From Mycobacteriaceae bacterium (lineage in GTDB: Bacteria > Actinomycetota > Actinomycetes > Mycobacteriales > Mycobacteriaceae), in contig JAQYQB010000023.1 of NCBI GenBank assembly GCA_028726465.1, forward strand, positions 1-51,061: a stretch of 51,061 nt of DNA, in the 5' to 3' direction. Every line of letters begins with the position of its first letter. The stretch's first letter is position 1. Below the pieces are notes generated by a model. The model saw only the letters and a list, made by a program, of their open reading frames with translations, did not search any database and had not been told where the DNA came from. The translations under genes were made by a program, and so were the position numbers. Shown here in pieces: positions 43,797 through 51,061 of this stretch.

Positions 43797-45278
43797 ATGA
43801 CTGCCCCCACCTCTTCTGCCCGCGAGGTCCTCTCCCGGGCGCTGGACAACCGCCCGGACGAGGGCATCGTTCGCGTGAACCGCGAGGTCTTCACCGACCA
43901 GGAGATCTACGACCTGGAGATGAAGTACATCTTCGAGGGCAACTGGCTGTTTTTGGCCCACGATTCGCAGATCCCCAACCCCGGCGACTACTTCACCACG
44001 AATATCGGCCGCCAGCCCGTCGTCATTACCCGCTCCAAAGACGGCGAGCTCAACTGCCTCATCAACGCCTGCTCCCACCGCGGCGCCATGCTCTGCCGCA
44101 AGAAGGTGGACAACCGCACCACCATCACCTGCCCCTTCCACGGCTGGACCTTCTCCAACGACGGCCAGCTCATCAAGGTCAAGGACGAAAAGGACGGCGG
44201 CTACCCGGACAACTTCAACACCGACGGCTCCCACAACCTGCGCCGCGTGCCCAAGTTCGCCTCCTACCGCGGCTTCCTGTTCGGCTCCCTGAACCCGGAC
44301 GTCGTCGACCTCGAAGAGCACCTGGGCGATGCCCGCGTCTTCCTCGACATGCTCATCGACCAGTCGCCAGAGGGCCTCGAGGTCCTAAAGGGCGCGTCCA
44401 CCTACACCTTCGACGGCAACTGGAAGCTGCAGGCCGAAAACGGCGCCGACGGCTACCACGTCTCCTCCACCCACTGGAACTACGCGGCGACCACCTCCCG
44501 CCGCGGCTCCGGCGAGTCCAAGAACGACACCAAGGCCATGGACGCCGGCAAGTGGGGCGAGCAGGGCGGCGGCTACTTCTCCTTCCCGAACGGCCACCTG
44601 GCCCTCTGGTCCACCTGGGCCAACCCGGAGGACCGCCCGCTCTACGACCGCCTGGACGCGCTGAAGGACCTGCACGGCGAGGAGCGCGCCAACTTCATGG
44701 TCGGTGCCTCCCGCAACCTGTGCCTGTACCCGAACGTCTACATCATGGACCAGTTCTCCACCCAGATCCGCCGCCTGGAGCCGAAGGGCGTGGACAAGAC
44801 CGAGGTGACCATCTACTGCATCGCGCCGAAGGGCGAGTCCGCCGAGGCCCGCGCCGCGCGCATCCGCCAGTACGAGGACTTCTTCAACGCCACCGGCATG
44901 GCCACCCCGGACGACCTGGAAGAGTTCCGCAGCTGCCAGAAGACCTACCAGGCCTCCGCCTTCCCCTGGAACGACATGACCCGCGGCCAGCAGCAGCAGT
45001 CCGCAGGCCCCAATGACAAGGCCAAGGAGCTGGGCATGAACGAGGTGCTCTCCTCCGGCGCCCGCACCGAGGACGAAGGCCTCTACCCGGTCCAGCACGG
45101 CTACTGGGAGCAGGTCATGGAAAAGGCCCTCGACCACGAGGAATCCGGCGCGGTTAAGCAGCGGGAGGACAACGAGGCATCGCAGGCCGCGACCGTCGAC
45201 TACGCCAAGCAGAAGGCCGCCGCCAAGGCCGAAGCCGCCGAGAACGCCCCCGCCCGCCGCCGTCGCCGCCGCCGCTAA
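43797..45278 (+). CDS. benA: Benzoate 1,2-dioxygenase, large subunit
   Basis: 493 aa. Rieske centre Cys92-x-His94 ... Cys112-x2-His115 (ACSHRGAMLC, TCPFHGWTF) and the mononuclear iron site with His221 and His226 (DGYHVSSTH). It forms the hexameric oxygenase with BenB that makes the 1,2-cis-diol from benzoate. The C-terminus is unusually long, with an Ala/Lys/Glu region ending in RRRRRRR-like basic residues. GAGGAAAGG precedes the ATG. First of benABCD. Confidence 0.95.
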   Translation: MTAPTSSAREVLSRALDNRPDEGIVRVNREVFTDQEIYDLEMKYIFEGNWLFLAHDSQIPNPGDYFTTNIGRQPVVITRSKDGELNCLINACSHRGAMLCRKKVDNRTTITCPFHGWTFSNDGQLIKVKDEKDGGYPDNFNTDGSHNLRRVPKFASYRGFLFGSLNPDVVDLEEHLGDARVFLDMLIDQSPEGLEVLKGASTYTFDGNWKLQAENGADGYHVSSTHWNYAATTSRRGSGESKNDTKAMDAGKWGEQGGGYFSFPNGHLALWSTWANPEDRPLYDRLDALKDLHGEERANFMVGASRNLCLYPNVYIMDQFSTQIRRLEPKGVDKTEVTIYCIAPKGESAEARAARIRQYEDFFNATGMATPDDLEEFRSCQKTYQASAFPWNDMTRGQQQQSAGPNDKAKELGMNEVLSSGARTEDEGLYPVQHGYWEQVMEKALDHEESGAVKQREDNEASQAATVDYAKQKAAAKAEAAENAPARRRRRRR

Positions 45279-45301
45279 ACAAGCCCCAAGGAGAAAAACC
45301 C

Positions 45302-45799
45302 ATGTCACAGAACATCACGCGCACGGAAATCGAAGACTTCCTCTACTACGAGGCCCGCCTGCTCGACGACCGCGACTTCGAAAACTGGCTCAACTGCTAC
45401 CGCGAAGACGCCGAGTACTGGATGCCCGCCTGGGACGTCGACGACGAACTTACCCAGGACCCGCAGCAGGAAATCTCGCTCATCTACTACCCAACCCGCG
45501 CCGGCCTCGAGGACCGCGTCTTCCGCATCCGCACCGAGCGCTCGTCGGCGACCTCCATCCCGGAGCCGCGCCACAACCACAACATCACCAACGTCGAAAT
45601 CCTGGAGCGCCGCGACGACGCCGTGGACATCCGCTTCAACTGGATTTCCTACTACTTCCGCTACAACACCACCGACCACTACTTCGGCACCACGTTCATC
45701 ACCCTGGATACCTCCCAGGAGGACCTCCAGATCGCCAAGAAGAAGATCGTGCTCAAAAACGACTACATCCACCACGTCGTGGACATCTACCAGGTCTAG
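45302..45799 (+). CDS. benB: Benzoate 1,2-dioxygenase, small subunit
   Basis: 165 aa, ring-hydroxylating dioxygenase beta subunit (NTF2-like): FLYYEARLLDDRDFENWLNCYREDAEYWMP at the N-terminus and a C-terminal DYIHHVVDIYQV. AAGGAG precedes the ATG, 23 nt after benA. Confidence 0.94.
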   Translation: MSQNITRTEIEDFLYYEARLLDDRDFENWLNCYREDAEYWMPAWDVDDELTQDPQQEISLIYYPTRAGLEDRVFRIRTERSSATSIPEPRHNHNITNVEILERRDDAVDIRFNWISYYFRYNTTDHYFGTTFITLDTSQEDLQIAKKKIVLKNDYIHHVVDIYQV

Positions 45800-45829
45800 A
45801 GACCCCGACACTAGGAAAGGTGAGAAATC

Positions 45830-46888
45830 ATGACTGCACCGCACAAGGTCGCGCTGGCCTTCGAGGACGGCGTCACGCGCTTCATCGACTGCGCGGAAAA
45901 CGAAACCATCGCCGATGCCGCCTACCAGGCCCGCATCAACATCCCCTTCGACTGCCGCGACGGCGCCTGCGGGACCTGCAAGTCCTTCTGCGACGCCGGC
46001 GACTTCACCGAGGGCGACTACGTCGACGAGGCGCTCTCCCCCGACGAGGCCGCGGAAGGCTACATCCTGGCCTGCCAGACCAAGCCGCTGACCGACATGG
46101 TCGTCCAAATCGCCTCCACCTCGGAGATGGCCAAGACCGGCGTCAGCGAGTTCGCCGGCGAGGTCGCCGCCCTGGACCGCCTGTCGGACTCGACCTTCAA
46201 GCTCTCGGTCAAGCTCGACGACCCGGCCGCCCTGCACTTTCTGGCCGGCCAGTACATCAACATCACCGTGCCGGGCAGCTCCGAGCACCGCTCCTATTCC
46301 TTCTCCTCCGACGTCTCCGACGAACTGGCGACGTTCCTCATCAAGCACACCCCCGGCGGGCTGATGTCGACCTACCTGGACGAGCGCGCCGCCGTCGGCG
46401 ACCGGCTGACGATGGCCGGCCCCGTCGGTTCCTTCTTCCTCCGCGAGCCGCTGGATCCCATCCTGCTGCTGGCCGGCGGCACGGGCCTGGCACCCATCAT
46501 GGCCATCCTGGAAAAGCTCTCCCGCGACGAGCTGCTGGACGTGCCCGTCCGCCTCATCTACGGCGCCACCTTCGACCACGACCTGGTGGAGTTGGAGCGC
46601 CTCGATGCCTTCCGCGACAAGCTGCCGGACTTCGACTACACCACCGTCGTGGCGGACCCGGAGTCCTCGCACGAGCGCCGCGGCTACGTCACCGACCACA
46701 TGGACATCAGCGAGCACCTGCACGACGGCGACGCCGACGTCTACCTGTGCGGCCCGCCGCCGATGGTCGAGGCCGTCCGCAAGTACCTGGACGGCCAGGA
46801 GACCCCGCCGCGCAACTTCTACTTCGAGAAGTTCAACCCGTCCACCACGGCGGAAAAGGCTAAAGAAACGGCAAAGGAGTCCGCCTAA
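45830..46888 (+). CDS. benC: Benzoate dioxygenase reductase
   Basis: 352 aa. N-terminal plant-type 2Fe-2S ferredoxin (CRDGACGTCKSFC ... LACQT), FAD domain (HRSYSFSS, GGLMSTYL) and NAD domain (LAGGTGLAPIMAIL ... VYLCGPPPMVEAV). It passes electrons from NADH to BenA. The coding 3' end supplies the ribosome site for benD. Confidence 0.94.
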   Translation: MTAPHKVALAFEDGVTRFIDCAENETIADAAYQARINIPFDCRDGACGTCKSFCDAGDFTEGDYVDEALSPDEAAEGYILACQTKPLTDMVVQIASTSEMAKTGVSEFAGEVAALDRLSDSTFKLSVKLDDPAALHFLAGQYINITVPGSSEHRSYSFSSDVSDELATFLIKHTPGGLMSTYLDERAAVGDRLTMAGPVGSFFLREPLDPILLLAGGTGLAPIMAILEKLSRDELLDVPVRLIYGATFDHDLVELERLDAFRDKLPDFDYTTVVADPESSHERRGYVTDHMDISEHLHDGDADVYLCGPPPMVEAVRKYLDGQETPPRNFYFEKFNPSTTAEKAKETAKESA

Positions 46889-46891
46889 ACC

Positions 46892-47740
46892 ATGTCTTCC
46901 ACGCAATCCGGGCCCGGCGAGGTCCCCGTCGGCAGCGAAGAGACCTCGCAGCTGTATACGCCCGACCGCTTCCGGGGCCGCAAGGTCGTGGTCACTGGGG
47001 CCGCGCAGGGGATTGGCCGGGCGGTGGCGCGGCGCATCGCGCGCGAGAACGGCTCCGTGTTCCTGGTGGACCGCTCTCCCATCGTGCACGAGGTCGCCGA
47101 GTCCCTGTGCGAGCTGACCCTGGGCGCGGTCGGCTCCGCCACCGCCGACCTGGAGGCCTTCGGCGGCGCCCAGGACGCGCTCGCGGAGGCCGCGGAGGCG
47201 CTCGGCGGGGTGGATACCGCCGTCAACAACGTCGGCGGCACCATCTGGGCCAAGCCCTACCAGCACTACACCGAAGAGGAGATCACGCAGGAGATCCAGC
47301 GCTCGCTGTTTACCACCCTGTGGTCGGTGCGCGCGGAGCTGCCCCTGCTTATCGATGCCGGCGGCGGCACCATCGTCAACGTCTCCTCCGTGGCCACGGC
47401 CGGCATCAACCGCGTGCCTTACGCCGCCGCCAAGGGCGGGGTCAACGCCCTGACCTCCGCCCTGGCGAAGGAGGCGGCCGGCCACAACGTGCGGGTCGTC
47501 GCCGCCGCGCCCGGCGGTACGCTGGCGCCCAAGCGGCAGGTCCCCCGCGGGCCGGGCCCCGGCAGCGAGCAGGAGAAGGCCTGGTACCAGGAGATCGTCG
47601 ACCAGACTATCGAGTCCTCGCTGGCCAAGCGCTACGGGACCCTGGACGAGCAGGCCGCCCCGATCGCCTTCCTCGCCTCGCCGGAGGCCTCCTATATCAA
47701 CGGCTCCGTCCTCCCGGTCGCCGGCGGGGATCAGGGCTAG
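46892..47740 (+). CDS. benD: Benzoate diol dehydrogenase
   Basis: 282-aa short-chain dehydrogenase: VVTGAAQGIGRAVARR (NAD site), NNVGGTIW, catalytic Ser in VNVSSVAT and YAAAK in PYAAAKGGVNAL. It oxidises the benzoate cis-diol to catechol with loss of CO2. It starts 3 nt after benC. Confidence 0.93.
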   Translation: MSSTQSGPGEVPVGSEETSQLYTPDRFRGRKVVVTGAAQGIGRAVARRIARENGSVFLVDRSPIVHEVAESLCELTLGAVGSATADLEAFGGAQDALAEAAEALGGVDTAVNNVGGTIWAKPYQHYTEEEITQEIQRSLFTTLWSVRAELPLLIDAGGGTIVNVSSVATAGINRVPYAAAKGGVNALTSALAKEAAGHNVRVVAAAPGGTLAPKRQVPRGPGPGSEQEKAWYQEIVDQTIESSLAKRYGTLDEQAAPIAFLASPEASYINGSVLPVAGGDQG

Positions 47741-47755
47741 AACAGCCCCGTGCCG

Positions 47756-47848
47756 GCCTAGCGCCTGCCCAGGGTGAACCTAGCGCCCGCCCGGGAAAGA
47801 CCGGGGCCGAGCTAGGGCAACGCTAGGCAAACCCACGACAGCCCTAGA
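47756..47848. promoter_or_regulatory. Cluster of CCTAGCG/CTAG elements before benR
   Basis: GCCTAGCG at 47756, CCTAGCG at 47779, CTAG at 47812, CGCTAGGC at 47821 and CCTAG at 47843. The first and fourth form a perfect 8-bp inverted repeat; the first two are in 14-bp near-identical direct repeats (CCTAGCGCCYGCCC). A candidate BenR or other operator array. Confidence 0.5.
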
Positions 47849-47884
47849 TCACGGCCTCGAGCAGAATCGGTAGACTCAGAACAC

Positions 47885-50548
47885 ATGCCCCACCCCACTA
47901 GTGATTCCCGTCACTCGCGCCGGCACCTGTTTTCAGCCTTGGGCCACTTGGGCCCGGGCGAAAGCCTCATCGCCAGCATCTCTGGCCCGGCCGGCGCGGG
48001 CAAGACGGAGCTGACCCGCCGCATCCTCCAGTCGCTGTCCGGCTGGTCCACGGTGCAGGCCGCCGCGCTGGACTGGGACGACACCCCGCTGCTCGACCTC
48101 ATCCGCGCCCGCCTGCTGGCCCGCTCCCGCCACCCGCACGCCAGCCTGGAAAGCGTGCTGGATACCCCTGATGCCGCCACGCTCATCATCGTCGACGACG
48201 CCCACTGGGCCGACCCGGAATCCCTCGAGCAGCTGGTCACCCTGGCCCGCCGCCTCACGGTGGGCACGATGTGCCTGGTCTTTACCATCGATGCCACCCA
48301 CTCCGGCACCAACCGCCTCCCGATGCCACGGCTGCGCGCCATCTCCGACGTCGTCGTCGACATCCCACCGCTGGGCGCGGAGGAGATCCAGTCTTTGGCG
48401 CTGACCCACCTGGGCGTGCACCTGTCCCCGCTGTCGGCGCTGAGCCTCCAGCACGTCTCCGGCGGGCGCCCGTCGCTGGTGCGCCAGCTCCTCGACGTGG
48501 CCGCGCCCGACCACTGGCGCGATCCGAACCCGCTCATCCGCCTGCCGGAGGCGTGGCACGGGGCGCTGGCGGCGCGCATCGACGGCCGTGACCTGGGCGA
48601 CCTGCTGCCCATTGCCGCCCTCGAGCACCTGCACCGCTCCAGCCTCGACCTGGGGCTTATCGAGCACCTCGACCCGCAGGCCGCCACCAACCTGGAGCCC
48701 GCCCTGGAGGCGGGCATCCTCGCGCTGGCCACCGACGACCACCAGCACAGCGTCTACTTCCGCCACCCCACCGACCGCGCCGTCGTCCGCTCCACCACGG
48801 ATCCCGCCCGCGCCCGCCGCCTGCACGCCCGCGCCGCGGACTACTACGCCGCCCGCGACGACATCGACGCCGCCACCTTCCACCGGGCTCTCAGCCAGCC
48901 CACCGACTCCGGCGCCACCGCCCCGCAGGACCTGGCTGAACGCGGCGCCGCCCTGGGACACGCGGGCCGCTGGCGGGCGGCCGCCGACTCCTACCGGCTG
49001 GCGGCGCACCTGGCGGACGGCGAGGAGGCATCGACAAGCAATACCCTGTCGGCCATCGAGGCGCTGATTGCCGGCTCCGACATCCGGCAGGCCAAGCTGT
49101 ACACGTCGCTGCTCAACTCCGCGGGCGCGGACCCCAGGGTGGACTCCGTGCGCGGCTACCTCGCCCTGCACGAGGGCCGGCGGACCGAGGCCCGCGGCGT
49201 CCTTGACCGCGCGTGGGACAAGCTCGAGCGCGACGACACCCCGGACCGCTCCCTGCGCGCCACCGTCGCCGCCCGCCACACCTTGTACTACCTTCACGAA
49301 TGGCGCCCCGAGCGGGTCCTCGACTGGGCCCAGACCACCGCCCAGTGGTCCCCGGCCAACGATGCCCCCAGCGCCGAAGCCCGCTACCTGTCCTCCTTCG
49401 CCCACGCCATCTTGACCGGCGCCGACCACGCCGGGCCCGCCCTCCCGCACGAAACCCCGGCCCTGGCACACCGGCGCGCGATGACGCAGGGCTGGCTGTC
49501 CGTCGTCCACGACGACCCCGTCACCGCCAGCCAGCTGCTGCGCACGACCTACCACGTGGAGGGCTCCGAGCGCATCGCGCTGTGGATGGACGCCTGGCAC
49601 GCCCGCGCCCTGCTGCTGATGGGGGACTTGGACGGGGCGCTGGGCATCGTCGAGCGGGGCCTGTCTCGGGCCGAGCAGTTCGGCATCCGGGTGCTGGAGC
49701 CGGTGCTGCTGTGGACTGGGTCCATCGTCGCGCACTACCGCGGCGACCGGGAGCTGGGGCGCGATTACACCAACCGGCTGACCCTGAGCCAGGACGCGTT
49801 TTTGATCCAGCGCATCCCGTCTGCGATGACCCAGATGCACTCGGCCGCCATGAACAAGGACTTCCCCGCCGCGGTGCGCTTCGGGCGCTCGCTGTACGAG
49901 ATGGGCCGGCTGGTCGACATCGGCCAGCCCGGGTTCTGGCCCTGGGAGGACATCTGGGCCCAGCAGCTCCTCCACGCCGGCGATGCCGACCTCGCCGAGG
50001 AAGTCACCTCCCGCGCCGAGGAACGCGCCGCCGGCAGCGACATCCTGTCCGTTGCCGCGAAGCTCGCCGTCCCGCGCGCCGGCCTGCTCATCCAGCGCGG
50101 CGAGACCGCCGCCGGATTGAAGCGGCTCGCCGATGCCGTCGAGATGATCGAGTCGCGCCCCCTGCCCTTCTACCAGTCGCGCATCCTGTTTGAGTACGGG
50201 CGCATCCTGCGCCGGCTGGGCCGGCGGCGCCACGCCGACGAGATCTTCGGCCGCGCCGGCGAAGTCTACGCCGCGATGGGCGCGCCCGAATTCGTCGAGC
50301 GCTGCAACCAGGAGCGCCGCGCCAGCGGGCTCGGACGGCGCACCACCGGCGCCGGCGGACTGACGCCGCAGGAGGAGGAGATCGCGAAGGCCGTCGCCGA
50401 CGGCGCCAGCAACCGGGAGGTCGCCGAGGAACTCTACCTATCGACCAAGACCGTCGAGTACCACCTGACGCGGGTCTACCGGAAGCTCGGCATCCGCTCG
50501 CGCAACGAACTTCCGCGTGCCCTCGCGCACGCGGGCCCCGACAATTAA
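47885..50548 (+). CDS. benR: LAL-type (large LuxR ATPase) regulator of benzoate genes
   Basis: 887 aa. N-terminal STAND/AAA ATPase: Walker A SGPAGAGKTEL (near 33-43) and Walker B LIIVDDAHWADPES (near 99-112). A long TPR-like helical middle follows. The C-terminal LuxR HTH is near 822-885 (LTPQEEEIAKAVADGAS, NREVAEELYLSTKTVEYHL, VYRKLGIRSRNEL). C. glutamicum carries a LuxR-type benR at the same position after benD. It probably activates ben in the presence of benzoate or a product. TAGACT is 8 nt before the ATG with no Shine-Dalgarno sequence: leaderless. Confidence 0.9.
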   Translation: MPHPTSDSRHSRRHLFSALGHLGPGESLIASISGPAGAGKTELTRRILQSLSGWSTVQAAALDWDDTPLLDLIRARLLARSRHPHASLESVLDTPDAATLIIVDDAHWADPESLEQLVTLARRLTVGTMCLVFTIDATHSGTNRLPMPRLRAISDVVVDIPPLGAEEIQSLALTHLGVHLSPLSALSLQHVSGGRPSLVRQLLDVAAPDHWRDPNPLIRLPEAWHGALAARIDGRDLGDLLPIAALEHLHRSSLDLGLIEHLDPQAATNLEPALEAGILALATDDHQHSVYFRHPTDRAVVRSTTDPARARRLHARAADYYAARDDIDAATFHRALSQPTDSGATAPQDLAERGAALGHAGRWRAAADSYRLAAHLADGEEASTSNTLSAIEALIAGSDIRQAKLYTSLLNSAGADPRVDSVRGYLALHEGRRTEARGVLDRAWDKLERDDTPDRSLRATVAARHTLYYLHEWRPERVLDWAQTTAQWSPANDAPSAEARYLSSFAHAILTGADHAGPALPHETPALAHRRAMTQGWLSVVHDDPVTASQLLRTTYHVEGSERIALWMDAWHARALLLMGDLDGALGIVERGLSRAEQFGIRVLEPVLLWTGSIVAHYRGDRELGRDYTNRLTLSQDAFLIQRIPSAMTQMHSAAMNKDFPAAVRFGRSLYEMGRLVDIGQPGFWPWEDIWAQQLLHAGDADLAEEVTSRAEERAAGSDILSVAAKLAVPRAGLLIQRGETAAGLKRLADAVEMIESRPLPFYQSRILFEYGRILRRLGRRRHADEIFGRAGEVYAAMGAPEFVERCNQERRASGLGRRTTGAGGLTPQEEEIAKAVADGASNREVAEELYLSTKTVEYHLTRVYRKLGIRSRNELPRALAHAGPDN

Positions 50549-50611
50549 ATAGACCATCCGCAACCTACCCCTGAACTGAACCCGGAACCTACAAGGAAAG
50601 GATTTTCCACC

Positions 50612-50902
50612 GTGCTGTTTCTTGCCCGAATGGACGTCACCTTCCCCGATCACCTAAGCCCCGAAGAGGTCGCCGATTTCCAGGCCCGCGAAAAGGAGTA
50701 CTCCGGCTCGCTCCAGACCGCCGGGAAAATGAAAGGCATCTGGCGCGTAGTCGGCGAGTACTCCAACTACTCCATCTACGACGCCCCCGACAACGATGCC
50801 CTCCACGACATCTTCGCCGGCTTCCCCATGTACAAGTACATGAAGATCCACGTCACCCCGCTGGCCAAGCACCCCAACTCCACCGACGCCGTCGCCTACT
50901 GA
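50612..50902 (+). CDS. catC: Muconolactone isomerase
   Basis: 96 aa, GTG start with AAGGAAAGGA upstream. The family pattern is clear: LFLARMDVTFPDHLSPEEV, EKEYSGSLQTAGKMKGIWRVVGEYSNYSIYDA (two segments) and FPMYKYMKIHVTPLAKHPN. It converts muconolactone to 3-oxoadipate enol-lactone, the PcaD substrate. It is placed after benR rather than next to catB. An IS3-type element starts about 25 nt past the stop. Confidence 0.95.
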   Translation: MLFLARMDVTFPDHLSPEEVADFQAREKEYSGSLQTAGKMKGIWRVVGEYSNYSIYDAPDNDALHDIFAGFPMYKYMKIHVTPLAKHPNSTDAVAY

Positions 50903-50927
50903 TTCCGCCTACTGATTCCGCCTACTG
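50894..50927. repeat. 13-bp tandem repeat at the catC stop
   Basis: GCCTACTGATTCC at 50894-50906 and 50907-50919, then a partial GCCTACTG (50920-50927). It covers the last codons and stop of catC and abuts the probable IS boundary. Confidence 0.8.
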
Positions 50928-51061
50928 GGGTTACCCGCAAATCGTGGACACGTTGTTAAGCTGCTTAGGGGTTAAGCAGCGGCCTTCTTATTACCATTTT
51001 GATCAGCGAGCTGGGCTTCGAAATCGACGGGGCTTACCATCCCGATGGACGAGTGGCGACG
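50927..51061 (-). mobile_element. IS3-family element, right end (runs out of window)
   Basis: The 3' end of an OrfB-type transposase plus about 45 nt of terminal sequence. The element probably begins TGGGGTTACCCGC at about 50926-50927 (a TG start is usual for IS3 ends). The other end lies outside, so inverted repeats and target duplication cannot be checked. Confidence 0.7.
50972..51061 (-). CDS. IS3-family transposase OrfB, C-terminal fragment (partial at window end)
   Basis: Minus-strand reading gives RHSSIGMVSPVDFEAQLADQ then NGNKKAAA and a TAA stop (50972-50974). HSSIGMVSPVDFE matches the conserved C-terminus of IS3/IS150-type OrfB proteins (HSxLGYxSPxxFE). The 5' part continues past the window. 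A hairpin GCTGCTTA-GGGGT-TAAGCAGC (50960-50980) overlaps the stop and may end the transcript. Confidence 0.82.
   Translation of the reverse strand, partial: RRHSSIGMVSPVDFEAQLADQNGNKKAAA

Noticed and set aside
45305-47485. A 726-residue minus-strand open frame opposite benB-benD
   Set aside because: It is a GC-rich shadow: composition is Gly/Val/Asp-biased with no family motif, and the plus strand encodes unmistakable ben genes. The same applies to the 766-residue frame opposite benR and the frames opposite the PTS gene and the secreted-protein gene.

Overview
The window comes from a high-GC actinobacterium, almost certainly a Corynebacterium. The evidence is a block matching the actinobacterial order manB - DUF3499 - DUF1025 - whiB2 - manC - wbbL - lcpA - TIGR03089 (mycolate/arabinogalactan envelope genes), a cys cluster in corynebacterial order, a 6C small RNA, a DtxR-type iron box, and many genes with a -10 hexamer 7-8 nt before the start codon (leaderless mRNAs, common in this genus).

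Layout. 0-1 kb: an HNH endonuclease of the DUF222/13E12 type. 1.1-4.9 kb: a tightly coupled sulfite-reduction operon (cysI-cysX-cysY-cysZ, minus strand) that lacks cysH/cysD/cysN, under a TAGAC-N6-GTCT-type operator. 5.1-7.3 kb: a secreted, membrane-anchored metallophosphatase. 7.4-15.5 kb: GDP-mannose and cell-wall linker genes. 15.57-15.69 kb: 6C RNA, then an APC-superfamily transporter. 17.6-19.8 kb: an AT-rich control region and a highly expressed secreted protein with an aerolysin-like beta pattern. 19.8-21.9 kb: an isolated fructose-type PTS permease. 22-27.5 kb: a single-chain (type ISP-like) restriction-modification enzyme, frameshifted in a C6 tract near its 5' end and divergent from a DUF2316 gene. 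27.7-32.5 kb: a histone-deacetylase-like enzyme, a secreted alkaline phosphatase, a D-amino-acid dehydrogenase and a divergent Lrp regulator. 32.5-36.9 kb: a three-gene cytochrome b/molybdopterin oxidoreductase unit, two tandem paralogous small membrane proteins and a TetR regulator.

36.9-50.9 kb holds a complete benzoate-to-TCA route: benABCD (benzoate to catechol), catA, catB and catC (catechol to 3-oxoadipate enol-lactone), pcaD, pcaIJ and pcaF (to succinyl-CoA plus acetyl-CoA). The regulators are pcaR (IclR type) and benR (large LuxR/LAL ATPase). catC sits apart from catAB, downstream of benR, and is followed at once by the end of an IS3-family element. No benzoate transporter and no protocatechuate-branch genes are visible. 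A near-consensus DtxR box lies between catA and benA, suggesting direct iron control of these iron-dependent oxygenases.

The items most worth a second look are the frameshifted type ISP enzyme with its DUF2316 partner, the aerolysin-like secreted protein, the cytochrome b/molybdopterin fusion operon, the DtxR box in the cat/ben promoter region, and the gutted sulfate-assimilation cluster.
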